A stretch of 64,000 nucleotides of DNA from Limanda limanda (GCF_963576545.1 NC_083655.1:15702940-15766939), one strand, 5' to 3'; counted from the stretch's first letter, positions 33,859 through 51,615 are shown. Program-made: numbers and translations. The notes: generated by a model not told the origin, from the letters alone.

Positions 33859-36800
33859 AGGCTGTTAATTACACTAATGTGGGTTTTAAATACGTTCGTG
33901 ACTCAACTGCAATGAATCCCGGAATAGGTTGGGCTGGAAAGCATCCAACCACAGCCTTTGTTTCTAGTGGATGGAAGTATCCATTCGGCCGCATTTGAAG
34001 GAGCCTTCTAAAGGTGTTAGCCTAGCCACGCCTCTGAACCACAATTTGTCTTCAAATGCATCCTCTGAAGGATGCAACCCCTGAATTGGGACACAGCTAT
34101 TGTTTATCTGATTAAACCTCAATTTCTGCTTTCTACTCTACCACAGTCCGTACTTAAAATGTCACTGTAGTATTTCAGATATTTCAAATTGTAAATAAGA
34201 CAACATTTTCTAGTCAAATATGAACTTTAAAGAGGTTCCTTTGTGTTTTTCAGTTTATTCGAAATTGAGCCACAGGCATCATCAAACCTTACAGCGACCT
34301 AGCAGCTGATGACTTATTCATCAGGCGCAATGTCGTGACCTCTTAAAGATGATACGTGACAGGAACAAAGAGATAGAGTCAGATCATCATACCGGGTACT
34401 ACTGCCACGTCGCTGCCAGATAAGTGAGCTATATTGCTTATATCATGGGCTTGACTTCACATTTAACGTCAGCTCATAAGCAACACATGAGATATTCCTA
34501 TATATGAACAAAATGAAAAAGGGTAAGGAAGAGGGAGAGGATAAGGAAGGGGGAAAACAAGGACATGGAGAGAAAATGACAGAAAGAGGTGGTGAAGAGA
34601 AGTGTCAGACTCTGTTTCTGTCCCTGAGGAACGTGTTTAAATTGGCATGTTGCAGAGAGAGCACTGTTAGACCAAATTTAAACAGCTGCCGGCTTCACCC
34701 ACAGCAACACACACACACACACACACACACACTGGGGCCCTCCCCTGCTCTAAGTTTGCGTGCGGAGCCGGGAAATTCTCCATGCTAATGTGCCAGGGTT
34801 TGTTTTCATCATCAAATTGTAAATGTTTTAAATATGCATCACACACACTCGCGCACACACACACACTCACACATATACCCACATTTATCCAGTTACAGCG
34901 CTGACAGTCCAATCCTTGTTTTCATACAGTGTCATCTGTCACTTCCACCCATGTTTATTTTTCATACACCCCTCCCATAATTTTTCAATCACATTTGATT
35001 TTCTGATGCAGCGCTTCTTGACCTATAAGGGCCCGCTGCTTTCCCTAGCTTTGTCTCCAGATTCACATGTGCACAGGCTTTTTACAGTGCGGGTCCAGGA
35101 TAACAATTAGCTCGAGTACAGGGCGATTAAAGGGAGTGCTGGCATGTTTTTGCAGTGACTGTACAGTAAGGAATACAAAACTTTCCAAGCTTAAGCCCTT
35201 GAATTGTAAAGCACATACTTTAAACAGAATCAAAGTTTTACGTAACTGTTGTGTAGGTTTAATACAAAAACTACAGTGTCTTTACATATTTAATTTTGTG
35301 TGAAAAAATGTGTCTTTCATAAATGTGACCAAGTTTCTCAGTGTGAAAATCTAGCTCCAGCAGCTTTCTCACACGGAAAAGATGTAGACCTGACAGTTTT
35401 CACCAACGTTGAAAGCTTGTGTAAATATAGCTCCAAAATCAAAGCCGAGTCACATCCACTCCGTCGTCCATTGCTGCCTGCCACCTGCGTCATTTTATCA
35501 GTTTGATACCAGTTCAAAAGAAGCTGTTTACCCATATATTCTTTCTGTGCCATTCCATCACATTGTAGAAACTTTGGGTTTGCTTAAAATGATGTTGAAC
35601 TTTGTTACCTCTCACACATTATTGCCTGTCAAATGTTTGCCAGGAGGCCTTATTTGATTTTCTGCAGAAAATAACCTAGAAAATCTTGGCTTAAAGATAT
35701 GGATAACCCAGTTCAGACTCAGGGAGTGAGAAGTGCTTTTTTTGCTTTGAGTTAAGAGCCGAGTCAGTGTAGGGTTATCATTTCAATAGTTATATTAATC
35801 CATTGCTTATTGCATCATGGACTTTTGGTTGGGTGCTTTCCCATTACACCTCACAAATTGATCCTCTTTTAATTAAAAACATCCCCCAGGTATTTCTTCA
35901 TTGTCCCCCAAAACCACCCAATTTCCCTGCTCATCAAATTAAATTAATGTTGTACAAGCATTTTCTGCCAGAAAAGGCAAAAAATAAACCTTCAATTATA
36001 GCTTTTGGATAATTCATCACCAATCGGGTTTAAAGGGGACAACAACAAAATAAAACGTCTTAGCCAATTTAAAGTGAAATTCAAGCAGTGATTGGTCAAA
36101 GCCCTACCATGACTAAAATTAAGGGTAAACAACAGATCACTAGAGACTTCTTCCTTGTGACTCATCAGCAACGAGTTCTCAGAAAGAAGAGAGAGAAAAA
36201 GAAAGAGAGAGAGAGAGAAACAGGCTTGGGGAGGAGGAGGAGGAGGAGGAGGGGGAGCACCATAATAACATCATTGTGGCTGTTTGAAGTCGCATCAGGC
36301 CTATTTCCCAGATACAGTAAGTACAGGCTGTCTGGCTGTCTACTGGCCTCTCGCCACTCAAAGGCCACATTCATGGAGGCGCTGCCGCCCTCACAGAGGG
36401 CAATTGGATCCACCGGATACCCTTCCCTTCTCACGCAATGTTGTGTAAACCCGGGGAAAATGACCTCAATATGTCCTAAACAAGTTAAGGATGAAGATGC
36501 CGCACCCGCTCACATGTCTCAGGCATGATAATGTGGTGATAGCTTTATAAATACCCACTCTCATGCACACACAGAAGCAGCAAATACTGATTGTTTCCCT
36601 GCATCTGTCAGCGTGTCTCGCTTGAGCTGATGCTGCTGTTGGATCCCTTTAAAGGCTAACAGCTCATCTATACCATCTGTTCATATTTGAATCCTTTGTC
36701 TTTCATGTCGGCATAAACCAAAGAGTTATTTGTAGCTTATGGTGGAAAACAACTTAAGAGAATTAGCCACAAAAACACTGAACCAACTAAATGCAAAAGG

Positions 36801-39800
36801 GCGTACTCCCTTGAGTTTAATGAGGATTTTGTTGTGAATCAATACAGATTATTCAGGAGGAATTCAGCGAATCAATGCTCTACAGTAAAATAAGATCTTA
36901 CAAATGGCCACGAATAAATCAAAGTATGGGAAACACTGACAAGTGTGAAAATGCTTTCAGTTCATTATGAAACTGAAGCAGGTCAGAGGAGGTTAGATGA
37001 GCTGATGGGTCCTGAGAGTAAGTGTGGGCCATGCATTTGTCACAAAAGCTGAGAGAATGTGGGCACATGCATCCTAGACCACCTCCAAATGAGGGCTAAG
37101 TCAAGTATAACACTTTTTTAGGAGAGGAAAAACAACAAAATTTCACCACCTGCTCATCTCAATCACTTTCACTGGGTTTCCTGGGGCTCATTCTAACATC
37201 TGACACATAAATCTGGCCTATTATCATTGCTTACGTCAAAGGGTTCTTTTACGCACAATGGTATCCCTTCTCCTCCGACAATTCCGCTATAAATAAAGAC
37301 TCATGTATAAGTAATATCAAGTTAGTATAAGTAATCAGAACTAAAGCCTGACGAATCTGAGGGGCGAGACAGACCATAAATCTTCTCAATTCATCTGCAT
37401 CAAACTCTCAAGGTTTACAATCATTTTATGGCTGTTATGATGTCAAGTTCTTCTGGGGTCTCTTGACCTTACATGGGTGGTGTTCCTACTCGCTGTGTCC
37501 TCTTGCCTCCTATCATTGTCTTACCTTTCCTCTGTGCGGGACTGGGTACAGGAATATCAATATAAATGGCATCAGTTTGAGTGGTGGATGCAGTTGAGTC
37601 AGTGAGACGTGTGGATGTTTTGACTGTATGAGTTTTGTTGTTCATTTTTTCCCAGCTCCTGGATTTGTGGGAGCAGCTGTCAAAATTGACTGTGATTCCC
37701 TTTTTCCACTCGCACAGAGGCCACCTTTTCTCTCATGGTTTTAAAATTCTTCTTACATTATTCATGCTATTCTTTTACCATTTAGCCAAGTCTTTTATTA
37801 TCAATCACGTTTTTTTTATTGTATTCATTGTGGGGTTTTTTTCTGACTTTATTTTGCAATCTCTGAGCCGGTTAATCTTCGATTTAATCCTTCCTCTCGA
37901 GTGGTGGCACCACTCCTTGGCCTTGAGGCCTGGACAGCCTCAACTCGACTCCATGCTGACATGGGTTTAGCCTGCATATACTCTCTCTCTCACACTCACT
38001 TTTCATTCTGTAACCTTTGTACTGATTGTTTATTTTTCTTACTTTGCTTTACTAACCGGGCTCATTTATGTTTCCCTGCCCTGAATGATTTTTAACATGA
38101 AGTAGATGTTGCCTGCAAGGCAGAAAGGAGACATTAAATAGAAAGAGAAAGAGAAAAAGCTTGTTGCATAATTCATGCCGCCATCACAATGCCAAGTCTG
38201 CATTCATCCATCATTGGAGAAGCATCTTTATTAAAATGTCAGATGGGCCAACTCATGTAGAAAACTCAGAGGCTTGACCTAATTGGCAGAACCACGTGGT
38301 CGCCGATGAGACTAAAGCTGCTGTGGTGGACAATTAACTATGATTCAGATTTTCCAGAAATCTGATCTCAGTCATTTTGTTGAAATACTGCAAATGTTTG
38401 ACTCTTTTGCTTTTTGTTCAGTCTTCAGTCAATTGTTTCGGAGCTTTTGCACGGTGCTTGACTCTAAATGGAAATATTACTACTGTTCAAACTGTTCATT
38501 AAGTTGTTTGAAGATTTGTTTCGGGTTGGTGCTATCTATGGCAAAGACTCTCAGGCTGAAATTGCACCTAAGGGTCCCAAAGTGACACAGACACAAGATC
38601 CTGTCCAGCTTTCTGTAATAAGTCTTACTTACCAAAAAAATAAGTTACTGACATTCTGTGAAAATTAGTAAAAGCAGAAGATTACAGAGGTTACAGCCTG
38701 TCGGTACAGCTGATAGATCCTCATGTAACACATCCCATGTTTTTAGTCAGCAGCTGGATGGATAGCAGAAACAAAACACCTGCCAAAAGCCTTCAGGCCT
38801 GATCCTTTTCTCTTGGCAGGCCGCTCACTCCCGCTACTTCAAGTCCGTCTCCTTCTCATGCAACCTCTCCCCGGCCAAACTCTCAGTCAATTTCCAGGCC
38901 ATATTGAGGCTGTTTTGTGGCCTCCCCTCCCCTGCTGGTGATGTCATGACAAAAAACACAAACTGAGATTTGATGAGCTGGAAAATCGCATTCCTGCGTA
39001 TAAAGAATTATTGTCCACTCTGTGCAGAGTACATGTCCAAACGTCAACTGTGATTAAACAGCTTGGGCACAGGTTACAATGTATGAAATCGATCAGGTTT
39101 GTGTGTCCAGGCATATAGTGAAGCTACACATCTGGACTTCGTGGTACCCTTCTGTGCAACAAATGAAACTTTAAAAGTGGAGACGAGTGATTTTCCAGAC
39201 ATAAGAACAGATGCAAGCTTTGGATTTCTCAAACTGGTTTTGAATTGTGCGCGGGGCTGCAGTAACAGAGATAGGACTCCGTAATACAGAGACCTATTTC
39301 TTTTAAAACCTTCTCTAAAACGAAAAAAAGACGAGCATACATTTAGCACGCATTTCATTCTGCATTATTTAGGGTCATGGACTAAAAAACACCTAAAACA
39401 TCCCTTTGCAGGATTTCTATGCAGCCAATTTATTGGTTTAACTCCAGCAACCTCAATCCACCATATTATTTGATATAGTGTGTCCTTATTACTCAATCTA
39501 AAAGCCAGTCAGCCACTGCTTTTGAATCGTTATAAAATTAGGCTAAACCTGCCACAGTTATGATTGTATATCAATATATCAGTCACTGTTTATCGCAACA
39601 ACATGTGATCCAATAACAGGCAAGGCTGACAAGCAGGCCTTGGCAATGAAGATGATGAATACTGTTTGTGCAAATTCAACTGACATGACTGGCATTAATC
39701 TTTAGGATTGAAAAAACAAGCGCATTCATCTTAATGAACACTTCGGGAAACCCCTCTCTAGTTGTGGTTCGAAGGTGTGTTCTGAAACCTGAAATATGTT

Positions 39801-40180
39801 GGAACAAGCAGCCAGAATGCAGGTAATGTTTTTTTTAATTTCTGTTGGCATCTTTTCAACACAAGTCATTTTATACTGGTGTCAGATTTCAGACACATCT
39901 GTCACACGGTACATAGGAGAAGTCCGACACACTAGAGCTTTGTAGGAATTTGAAAGTATTTTACAGGACCAGCAACATGAATGGTCTTTTTGTGTCTCTA
40001 TCCTTAGACCACTGGCATCCCACTTTCTCTCTGCCCACTGCCTCTTCCTCTTAGCTCCCTGTCATCTTCAGTTACTGCATTTTCCTCCTCGGGCTATCCT
40101 GGTGGTAGAAGGGTGCTGAGAGGATAGAGAGGTGTTGGGAGAAGGAAACAAGACAGGAACAAGAGGACGGCGAGAGCGGA
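33859..40180 (+). other. ahrr intron, no gene seen
   Basis: No exon is supported. At 33900-34090 a stretch with GGATGCAACCCCTGAATTGG and GACACAGCTATTG resembles a fish interspersed repeat, but I cannot place it firmly. Short AC tracts lie at 34708-34731 and 34848-34866, an AG/GGA-rich tract at 36181-36250, and a minus-strand AHR-type core at 36432. The hydrophobic frame at 37635-37970 is a product of T-rich DNA. Confidence 0.45.
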
Positions 40181-40201
40181 GGGAGGGGGGGGGGGGGGGT
40201 G
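40181..40201 (+). repeat. G-run
   Basis: GGGAGG followed by about 14 G, just before a long CA microsatellite; G4-forming potential is likely. Confidence 0.85.
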
Positions 40202-40283
40202 GGCACGGTCAGGAGAGGACAATGTGATGCACTGTGTTCCGGACACTGGAAGAATTCAACTACTCCACGTTGTCTTCACCATG

Positions 40284-40418
<135 letters not shown>

Positions 40419-40960
40419 CTTTGTAGGACCATTAAGAATCAGGAGAAAATGTGATTTCTTCCTCCTTTGTAATCACCGTAAATCCTACGAATGTGTTTTT
40501 GCTCACATTAAAAAACATCCTAAAGAAAGAATAACATTTCTAAAAGTGATAAGGAATCAGCTTGAGCTGGTGTTGCTCTCCCTCTCTGCGGCCACAGGTT
40601 GCACGTGTGTTGCCAGCAGCGATGGAATGCTTTCAGCGTGGAGAGCCAAAAATAGACATGCTGACCCTTTCAAAGCCGAGTCTGTAGCATGTTGTGGCTG
40701 CTGGGTAAAGAGTCGCACACTGTCTCTTTAAGACCAGGTTTTGTGTGGTGTAGTATTGCTGTGGTATGAGTGAGTGCTTGTGTGTGTGTGTGTGCATATG
40801 TGCATGTAAAGCTGACTGAGCAGGCGAGGGGTTGCGTGACTACTGCAGACGAGGCTGTGACCTCAGAAAAGTGGTTATGAAAACGATCTGTCGAACCGAG
40901 GGGAGAGACAGTGAGTGAGAGAGTGGGTGAATGAAAACGAAACGATGGAGCGAGCGACGT

Positions 40961-40961
40961 A

Positions 40962-41030
<69 letters not shown>
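40961..41030 (+). repeat. (GA)n microsatellite
   Basis: 70 bp of AG/GA with one CAG interruption, 73 bp upstream of another AC tract. Confidence 0.97.
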
Positions 41031-41031
<1 letters not shown>

Positions 41032-41102
41032 AGCCTTGAAGAAATTAATTAATTTGAAGCTTACAGTACGCTACACTGTCACTGAATGACACTGGAGATC
41101 TG

Positions 41103-44095
<2,993 letters not shown>

Positions 44096-44128
44096 AGTGT
44101 GTGTCTGTGTGTGTGTGTGTGTGTGTGC
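44096..44128 (+). repeat. (GT)n microsatellite
   Basis: Short GT run with one CTGT interruption in the ahrr intron. Confidence 0.9.
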
Positions 44129-45330
44129 GCGATATCATTTCCCCACTGGTGCAGCATGACTGTTTTGCCCTCCTCTGCAGGGTCAATATTTACAGTTCAT
44201 CCTCTCCTGCAAAATCATTCTGTCACACTACCTTACCATCTCTCTCTCCCTCCCGTCCTCCTCCCCCCTCTCTCCCTCTCTCACCACTGCTTGTCACATT
44301 TACTGTATGTCTCAATGGCTGAGCGTGATCAAGGCCAATTACAGCTTGTTTTGAGCATGCAGGTCATCCTGTGGAAGCAATACATCACTGGCAAATCGTG
44401 CCAATCCATCCCTCCCTCCATATGTGTATATCCTCCCATCCATCTCGTGCTATAGTACTACATGTAGTAATTCATTCTTCATACAGCTGCTGCATCCCGT
44501 AGGAAGGTGGGTAAATGTGAATTTAATGGTTTGTCATAGAAGCATTTTCTCTCTTGTGCAGGGGCACACCATGAGGATGTTTGATACCCTCACATATGCA
44601 TTGCCAACGAGGATTCCAGTCGTTCTGTGTCTTGCACGGTATCGTGTTGATCTGGTGACCAGACCCCCAGACTCCTTGGATGCTGCAAAAAAAACACACA
44701 TTGAAATCAAAGGAAGAAGGAGGTCCAGTGTCAAATATTCCCTTTAACATGAGAACCACCTGGCTTTAGATCCCTGCACTGTTGTGAAAGGGTTGCAGCT
44801 TGCAGTTTTATGAGGCAGAGTGGTGTAAAACCGAGATTTCCCACGACAAAAATGTATACGTCGGCAACAACACATATTATTGATTTCATGAAAATGAGTG
44901 TGATGGTTCCCCGCAGCCATAACGAATGAAGTGAAGTGCCTCGTCATCGTTATTTAAACTGATTTTATTTGCTGATCTTATTAAACACGAGTTGATGTTT
45001 TTGCATTATTCTTTAACTTACTTTTCACTATATTTCTATCAATTTTCAACTGTTAAGAAAGGCAATAAAGACGGCCCCCCACCTCCCTGAATGTTTGCTG
45101 AAAAGAATCAGGTTATTTTTGTGTCCCTGTAGTTTTTTTGGTGAAACAGTAACACAAACTTAGAAGCACCACAAAGCGCAGACCTTCAAAAGAAAACACT
45201 TTCTATTGTTGTGTGTCCGTTTCACTCGAAGCATTGGTAAGGCAGGAGGTAGGAAGGATACTTTATGTGGACACGTACTCACCAACACAATGCTATGGTT
45301 TCCCTGTGCTTCTCCACAGGATGCTGCCTG
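44129..45330 (+). other. ahrr intron, no gene seen
   Basis: Contains a CT-rich stretch at 44240-44285; no exon or larger repeat recognised. Confidence 0.5.
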
Positions 45331-45331
45331 C

Positions 45332-45388
<57 letters not shown>
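45331..45388 (+). repeat. (CA)n microsatellite
   Basis: Roughly 55 bp of CA with one CAAACA interruption. Confidence 0.93.
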
Positions 45389-45391
<3 letters not shown>

Positions 45392-48300
45392 GCACGCACC
45401 TGCATGCAAACTAAGAACAATGGATCCAGACATGTTGCTTTTATTTAATCTGATGCTGCTCGCTCTTCTCTCGTAAAAAAAACCCTCACATTTAGTTCAT
45501 AGATTCATCTCACCTGCTGAAATCAGTTCTCAGGTTTCCCATCAAATGCCTCATAAAAGACAGAAGAGGATGTGGAGAAGAAAGGGAGGAATTTCACATT
45601 TTTACTGTGCCTTCACACCCCTTCGTTTCCACAGCTCTGTTGAATATTTCTATATACAATAGTTTTAACAATTTTATGATAAAGATTTTCATTCTCCCTG
45701 CATTTAATATACCAGTTGGAGCATTTTTATATTTCCTTTATTTAGCAATTCTTGTACTATACGCATTGAAGATTTACGTCAGTCCATGAAGGGGACCAAA
45801 CTCTGTATAAACGCTTTTAGCTGTGTTTCCCTTCTACTTCCTCATTAGTCCCAAATGTCAAGTGTGATTTCTTTTGGTTACCCCCTTTGGGTATTTTAGT
45901 ATGTATTTTAGTATTCAGTGCTGCCAAATTCACAACGCAATACCTCTAAAATTTAAATTGCATTACAATGCTGTGCTCCTGACATTAGTATAATCAAATA
46001 ATGACAACACACTTCCACTATAAACAGCTCTTTGTGCCATGTTCCCCACACACACAAGCTGAGCGCTGCTTAAATGAGCTGAAGTTTGGCAACTCATTGC
46101 TCAGTTATGTCACATTGTGCCACATTTAACGCAATTTGAGGAATTGAAGCATGTTGTGAAGAAAAAATGTTTCTATGTGAAAGTGATGTGTAGTAAATTG
46201 GTTATGAATCTGCAAGTCAACCCTTGTGTCTGGCTTCCTGCCCCTCCAGTGTGGAAGTGATTCTATGAAAGTTACACAGCATACCTCAAAGAAGCTGTCA
46301 CATGTTTCCTATCAATCGTTAAGTACATGCTTTCATTCAACTCAGGTGTCTCCCATGGTTCCAGATCATCACTTCATTATTCGGATCGGAGCCATTTCAT
46401 TTTGTTGCATTGTCATTATCGTGTGTTCCCTCCCATTCAGTCCAACTTTCTGAAGATTTCCTCCTATTTTCATCAATGGCTCTAAAAGTAGAAAACATTG
46501 CGTGTCCCCGCTGCAGCGCTAAGTCTATTTAAGGCGTGGACTTATGTCAGGAAAAAAAACTCGGTGGCATGTAACTGACCTAATAATGTCTGACCGCTTT
46601 CCCTGTGAGCTGCTCAAGTGCTCCTCTGGGGAATAAGAGGGAAAGAGAGAAGGTAGAGAGAGATTCAGGGAGAGAGAGCGGAGAGAGTGGAGCCGTTTGG
46701 AATGACCTCTCTGCCGTTGCGTGCCACGGTTTGTTTTCAATACTGGCCACATGTTTGAGGATTGCATAACTTCTCAGATGTGGTTTGTAAATCATGAAGT
46801 GTTTTGGGGTATAGAGGTGTGTGTGTGTGTGTGTGTGTGTGTGACAGCCAATCTACCTAACAGCTTTAGTGTATTTATCTTCATGGAAATATTTTTTCAT
46901 TATTTAGGTAATTCTCATAAATCCGGATCAAACCATTTTAAAGACTATTTACTGACTGGTTTATGTAAGGAATTGTAATTTTCCAGTCATTCAGATAGTT
47001 AATCTCTCTCCTCTACGGTCTCACTGTCCTCACTGTGGGAGCTGTGGCTCAATTAAAGGCTAATTAAAGGGCTAGTCCGTTGAAAACAGGGATGTCTTTG
47101 TAGTGCTGTTGACACAGGTGGTTAGGGTTAGGGTTCACAAAATTGATTATCAAACTGTCCCTGTCCTGTACATTTTACATTCATGACATTAATACCGAAC
47201 CAGCATAAATAGAACATGTGGAAACTACCTTGCAATAATCTGCCTCAACTGAATCTCAACTTGGATTCAGATTTCAACACTTTCAAAGTGAGAATCCATT
47301 TTTGCCAATAAAAAACAAATTAACATCCAAGCACAAGTCCTTCTTTGCCTGTGCCTTTATGGTTTGTAGTTCAACATGAAACGCATTTCACTGAAAATAG
47401 CTAGGAGGTGGAGAACCAACCATTTCTCAGCAATGACATGTTTTGGCGTAGTCGACCATAATAGGCTCGACTCTCACCCTCAAACACACATCCAGCACCA
47501 GGACACAATCTCACACACACACACACCCAAACAGTTGGACTGGTATTTTCTTGTCAGTGCTCTGATCTATTGTGGACTGACCACCCACACTGCAACCAAA
47601 AAACCTCCCCAGCATATGAGATTCATCAACCTGCTCTTTAACTCCTAAACCACATTTGGCTTAAGGTGTCTCACCCCCGGCAAAATTACAAACAGGCCGA
47701 GGAAAAATTCAGTTGCGTTTCTTTCTAAAGGCAGGTTCACTGAATCAGTGCCTTTACGTTTACATGAGATACAGGTAAGTGTTGTTCTGTGTTTCGCGGA
47801 ATGCCGCCGCAAGCTTACAGGGTATATGCATTTCCACTGACACACAGCGTGGAGAGAGAGCAGGGTTGAGGTTAACCAGACGAGGGCTGTTATGGAGATA
47901 AGAGGTCGTGTTTGGTCACGGAAGGACCAGCTATGGATTTAATGGGGATGACAGGTGAATAAATGGTTGGAATCCATTAACCCTCCCACGACACAAGCTT
48001 TAACCCTGCACCTAGCTATCACACTTGCCTCTGTTACAAGCTGTTGTCTACTGTATATGTGTGCGTATGCGTGTGCGTGTGTTTGTTTTGGTATGTGTGT
48101 AGGCGTGGTTTAGCTAAGGATTCCCACCCTGCTGCACGCGATGCCTTGGAATCCGTGCTAGTTGAGGATTTACTGAACACGCTTTAGGGAATCCCAGCTC
48201 TTCCCCTCCTACACACATACGCACACACACGCACACACCTTTTGGATCTGGGCCTGACATAGTTAACACTGATCAGGTGGAATCACACACAAAGATGGCA

Positions 48301-50125
48301 CCGGTATACAAACACACCTCTCGGATACGAAACCCTGATGTGGCGAAGTCTCACATCCTGCACTCATGCACACTCACTCAGTCCCAAACGCCTTCTGCTG
48401 TCATACCTGACACCGATCAGATGAGATCACACATAACAACACAGTCATCACACACACACCCACACACAAATACTGAAGCTAATGATGCAGTGCGATTGTG
48501 TGCCAGATGAAAAATGGACACTCGGCTCAGATGGGATTTCAACCAACTTGTTTGGCTAAGAGTCAAGAAAAAAGGGCAACTATGGTATTTTAACTATAGG
48601 AGAGTTTCCATTCAGCTGCCAAGCTCTTCTAAGCAAACATTGGACACATTAGAGAAAAAAGGTCCTATTTTGTACTTGGGAAAATTATTATGTTTTTTCC
48701 ATATTTTGGGCACGCTGTAGAAAGATGGAAAAAAATGCACATTCCGTGACAGGACTCTGTCTTTAATTTAAATCCAAAACCATGTTTAAATTCTTCAGCA
48801 TCATTGTATTTTCTGCCTTCATGTGGGTTACATTTTTACAAGAGCAATGAGGGAAAGAATGTGCTGAAATTAAACTCAACATTTATATCTATGATTATTT
48901 AGCTTATTAAAATCACTTTGTCGTTCTCTCTGAGCTATCCTGTCTTGACCTCCCTCCTGTCTCAGCCGTTCACCACTGGCGATTGGAGGTGAATTTCACT
49001 ATAGTGAAATGTAATGAGGCTTAATGTTTAGACAGGTAGACACTGAGTGAAGAGGACAGAGGGAAGGTAAAAGTGGAGGTGATGTCAGGTGCTGACTTTG
49101 ACATCAGAGAAGTGTTGACATGAGAGAGGCAAGGCAAGGCAGTTTCTTTTAAAAAGTATAAAAGTAGATCAAACTCTATTTAAGAAAAGCACAATTTAAA
49201 ACAGTGGAGCTGTGTCTTTTCTAAAAAGCACAGGTAATTTGAAAGGCATTTAGCACTTAGCACTTACAGACATGTAAGTGCTAAATGAAGCTCGCACGAA
49301 TAAAACAAAATGCATGTCATTACTACGTTTAAATTAGCAGTAATGATGAGGACTCAGAGCGTCTGAAGTTGCAGATAGATCATTCTAGACAGGGATGGTG
49401 TTCAATGTAATAAATGGGTTTGTCATCTTGTTGGTGGCTGCGTAATGAATCAAAACGACCAATTCATTTGGCTGGTGGTGTGTCCAATTACCCTTAAAAA
49501 GATAACTGTGCAATTAGGGTAAAAAAGAAAGATGATCGCTCTCTATCTCTCACATTTGAACCATCTGGTTCTGTGTGAACGTGGGCCAGACTGGATTGGG
49601 TTTAACACAAACCCTGGGTCTGCCTCTCTAAGACTTACTAAGTAGCACAATGAAACTCGAAGCATGTTTGAGACACATCTGGAGCTCTCCTTCATAGTGC
49701 ACTGGAGCCACGGAGGATTTCTACTTCACCTCTAACACATACTTCTTCACGTTTTATTGTCTGGTGGGGAAAAGAATTTGAATCTCATTCAGTGTTCATT
49801 TTTATGACAGTTCCCACCCTAGATTCTTTTTATCTTTTCCTCTTTCCATTCTTCTTTTTTCCCCCTCTTCCCCCTTTTTTTGTGTGTTAGTCAGAGTTTT
49901 AGTCAGCAGCATGGGAATGGATGCCTGAATCGCCACATCATATCGAGCCACCCCTTTGAGTTCATTTTCAATTGTTCTTCCATAAACAAGTTTGTGAGGA
50001 TTATTAGCACACGCCCAAGCGGTTTGTTCAATCATTATCTCAATTGAACACATTTTGTTTTGTGCTTAAAACAGGAAGCCATCAGGCAGTTTTCCTTTAT
50101 CATTACTTTGTAATCATTGAGTAAA
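45389..50125 (+). other. ahrr intron, no gene seen
   Basis: Contains a GT run at 46817-46842 and two AHR-type cores at 46498 and 46717, the latter (TTGCGTGCCA) fitting the full extended consensus. A 13-bp inverted repeat (CATTTAGCACTTA at 49247 against TAAGTGCTAAATG at 49275) is also present. No exon is supported. Confidence 0.5.
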
Positions 50126-50245
50126 TTGCCAATCAATCAATCAATCAATCAATCACATTTTACCTGTATAGCCAATATTCTCAAGTCACTATTTGCCTCT
50201 TCAAGCTTGAGAGATCACATCAACAAAATTACAACATTTACATAT
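50126..50245. repeat. (CAAT)n-headed interspersed repeat fragment
   Basis: About seven CAAT/ATCA units lead into CACATTTTACCTGTATAGCC, AATATTCTCAAGTCACTATT and TGCCTCTT. This is a decayed form of the fish repeat that usually reads 'ttttatttgtatagcccaatattcacaaat..ttgcctc'. Identified from memory. Confidence 0.55.
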
Positions 50246-50845
50246 TGTCACAATAACATTATTTACAGAAAAGAATGACTGACTGAGATGAAGGGTGCAG
50301 TAATGACAATTGTAATTATAGAGGTATTGCTCTGTGACAATCTAGTTGTATTAATCCATGATCCACTGCCACCACGATCCAAAATCATGATCCTGATAAT
50401 TCACTATGCTGCGATCCTGGATCTGCAACGATAAAGCAAACATGCATTGATGAGACAATAATGTGATGAAGAGCGGGAGGAGGAACGTTGTGACTGATCT
50501 TTTAGGGAAGCACCATTTCAAATTACAAAAACATATAAATGACTTTTACTCTCAAAAATCTAACTTTAAGCTCATTTAAACGTTTTCCAGGAGTGTGCAC
50601 CTTTTCCACCGATGTTGAGTGTCCGTCATCGTGTGTGTCAGCCCGGAGAAAAGGTCTGGCCTCACATCTTTTGGGATTTCAAAGTGCACAGGGCGTTAGA
50701 CCATTTGGTCTGAAACTGGATGTGTCTGTGCTTGAATGCACAGATTATAGCAGGCTATTTAAGGATGAGAGGCCACAGTGGAGACAAAGCTTGAATGACA
50801 AGACCACACACTGCTCTGGGAAGGGAATGGTAGAGTGATGTCTCT
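50246..50845 (+). other. ahrr intron, no gene seen
   Basis: The 99-codon plus-strand frame at 50539-50838 has no domain, start context or splice signals that I can support. Confidence 0.5.
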
Positions 50846-50851
50846 ATGTGG

Positions 50852-50882
<31 letters not shown>

Positions 50883-50906
50883 TGTGTGTGTGAGAGAGAG
50901 AGAGAG
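50846..50906 (+). repeat. (GT)n then (GA)n microsatellite
   Basis: GT repeats with GGGTGT interruptions running into a short GA run. Confidence 0.9.
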
Positions 50907-51456
50907 GCAAAAACCTATTTTGCAATGGTTGGTCTAGTCCTGTTTGTATTCGTGTAAATGTCAGCATGAGTATATGGGATTTTTCACTGATAATTTGGTG
51001 ACACTTGTTGATATTTCTTTCTTATCTTGACCTTTTTGTCTCCAGACACAATGATATCATCAAACATCCCTACTGTTAGCACATTAGGAAGCGCTCCATC
51101 TAGAGTTACACACCAGGTGTCCTCTCGTCTCATTCTAACTGCTCTGGACAGACACAAAGGTGTTTTACCAGCCTTGAATGTCTTTGTGGTGCTGGTTATA
51201 ATCACTGGTGTCAGTGGGGAAATCAGCTGGAGATCGGGCGGCCGCAGGGCTGAGCACTTCCCGCTCGACTGAAATGCATTGTAGGGGGTTGGAGGGTGGG
51301 GGCAGGCAGAGCTTGACCCCAGAGCGACTGTTGCATTTAATCTATTCCTACTAATTTTCCATGAAATGCTTTTATGTCAGGAACCAGCACTCTGTTATTT
51401 ACTACATTCATTCCATTGAACTCCACTCTAATTTGACTGGCTTTGTAGTCTGCAAC

Positions 51457-51550
51457 CTTCTCTTCTCTTCTCTTCTCTTCTCTTCTCTTCTCTTCTCTTC
51501 ACTTCTCTTCTCTTCTCTTCTATTCTTTTCTTTTCTCTTCTCTTCTCTTC
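51457..51550 (+). repeat. (TTCTC)n pentanucleotide microsatellite
   Basis: About 94 bp of TTCTC units with a few variants, followed at 51578-51615 by an imperfect inverted repeat (GGGAAAAGAGCGAA against TTTCGCTCTTTTTCCC). Confidence 0.93.
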
Positions 51551-51615
51551 GGAGGGATCAGGGTAAAAAAAAAGAAAGGGAAAAGAGCGAAGAAACAGGT
51601 TTCGCTCTTTTTCCC

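Noticed and set aside
47121..47135. Telomere-like TTAGGG units
   Set aside because: Only two consecutive copies; expected by chance in this length of DNA.
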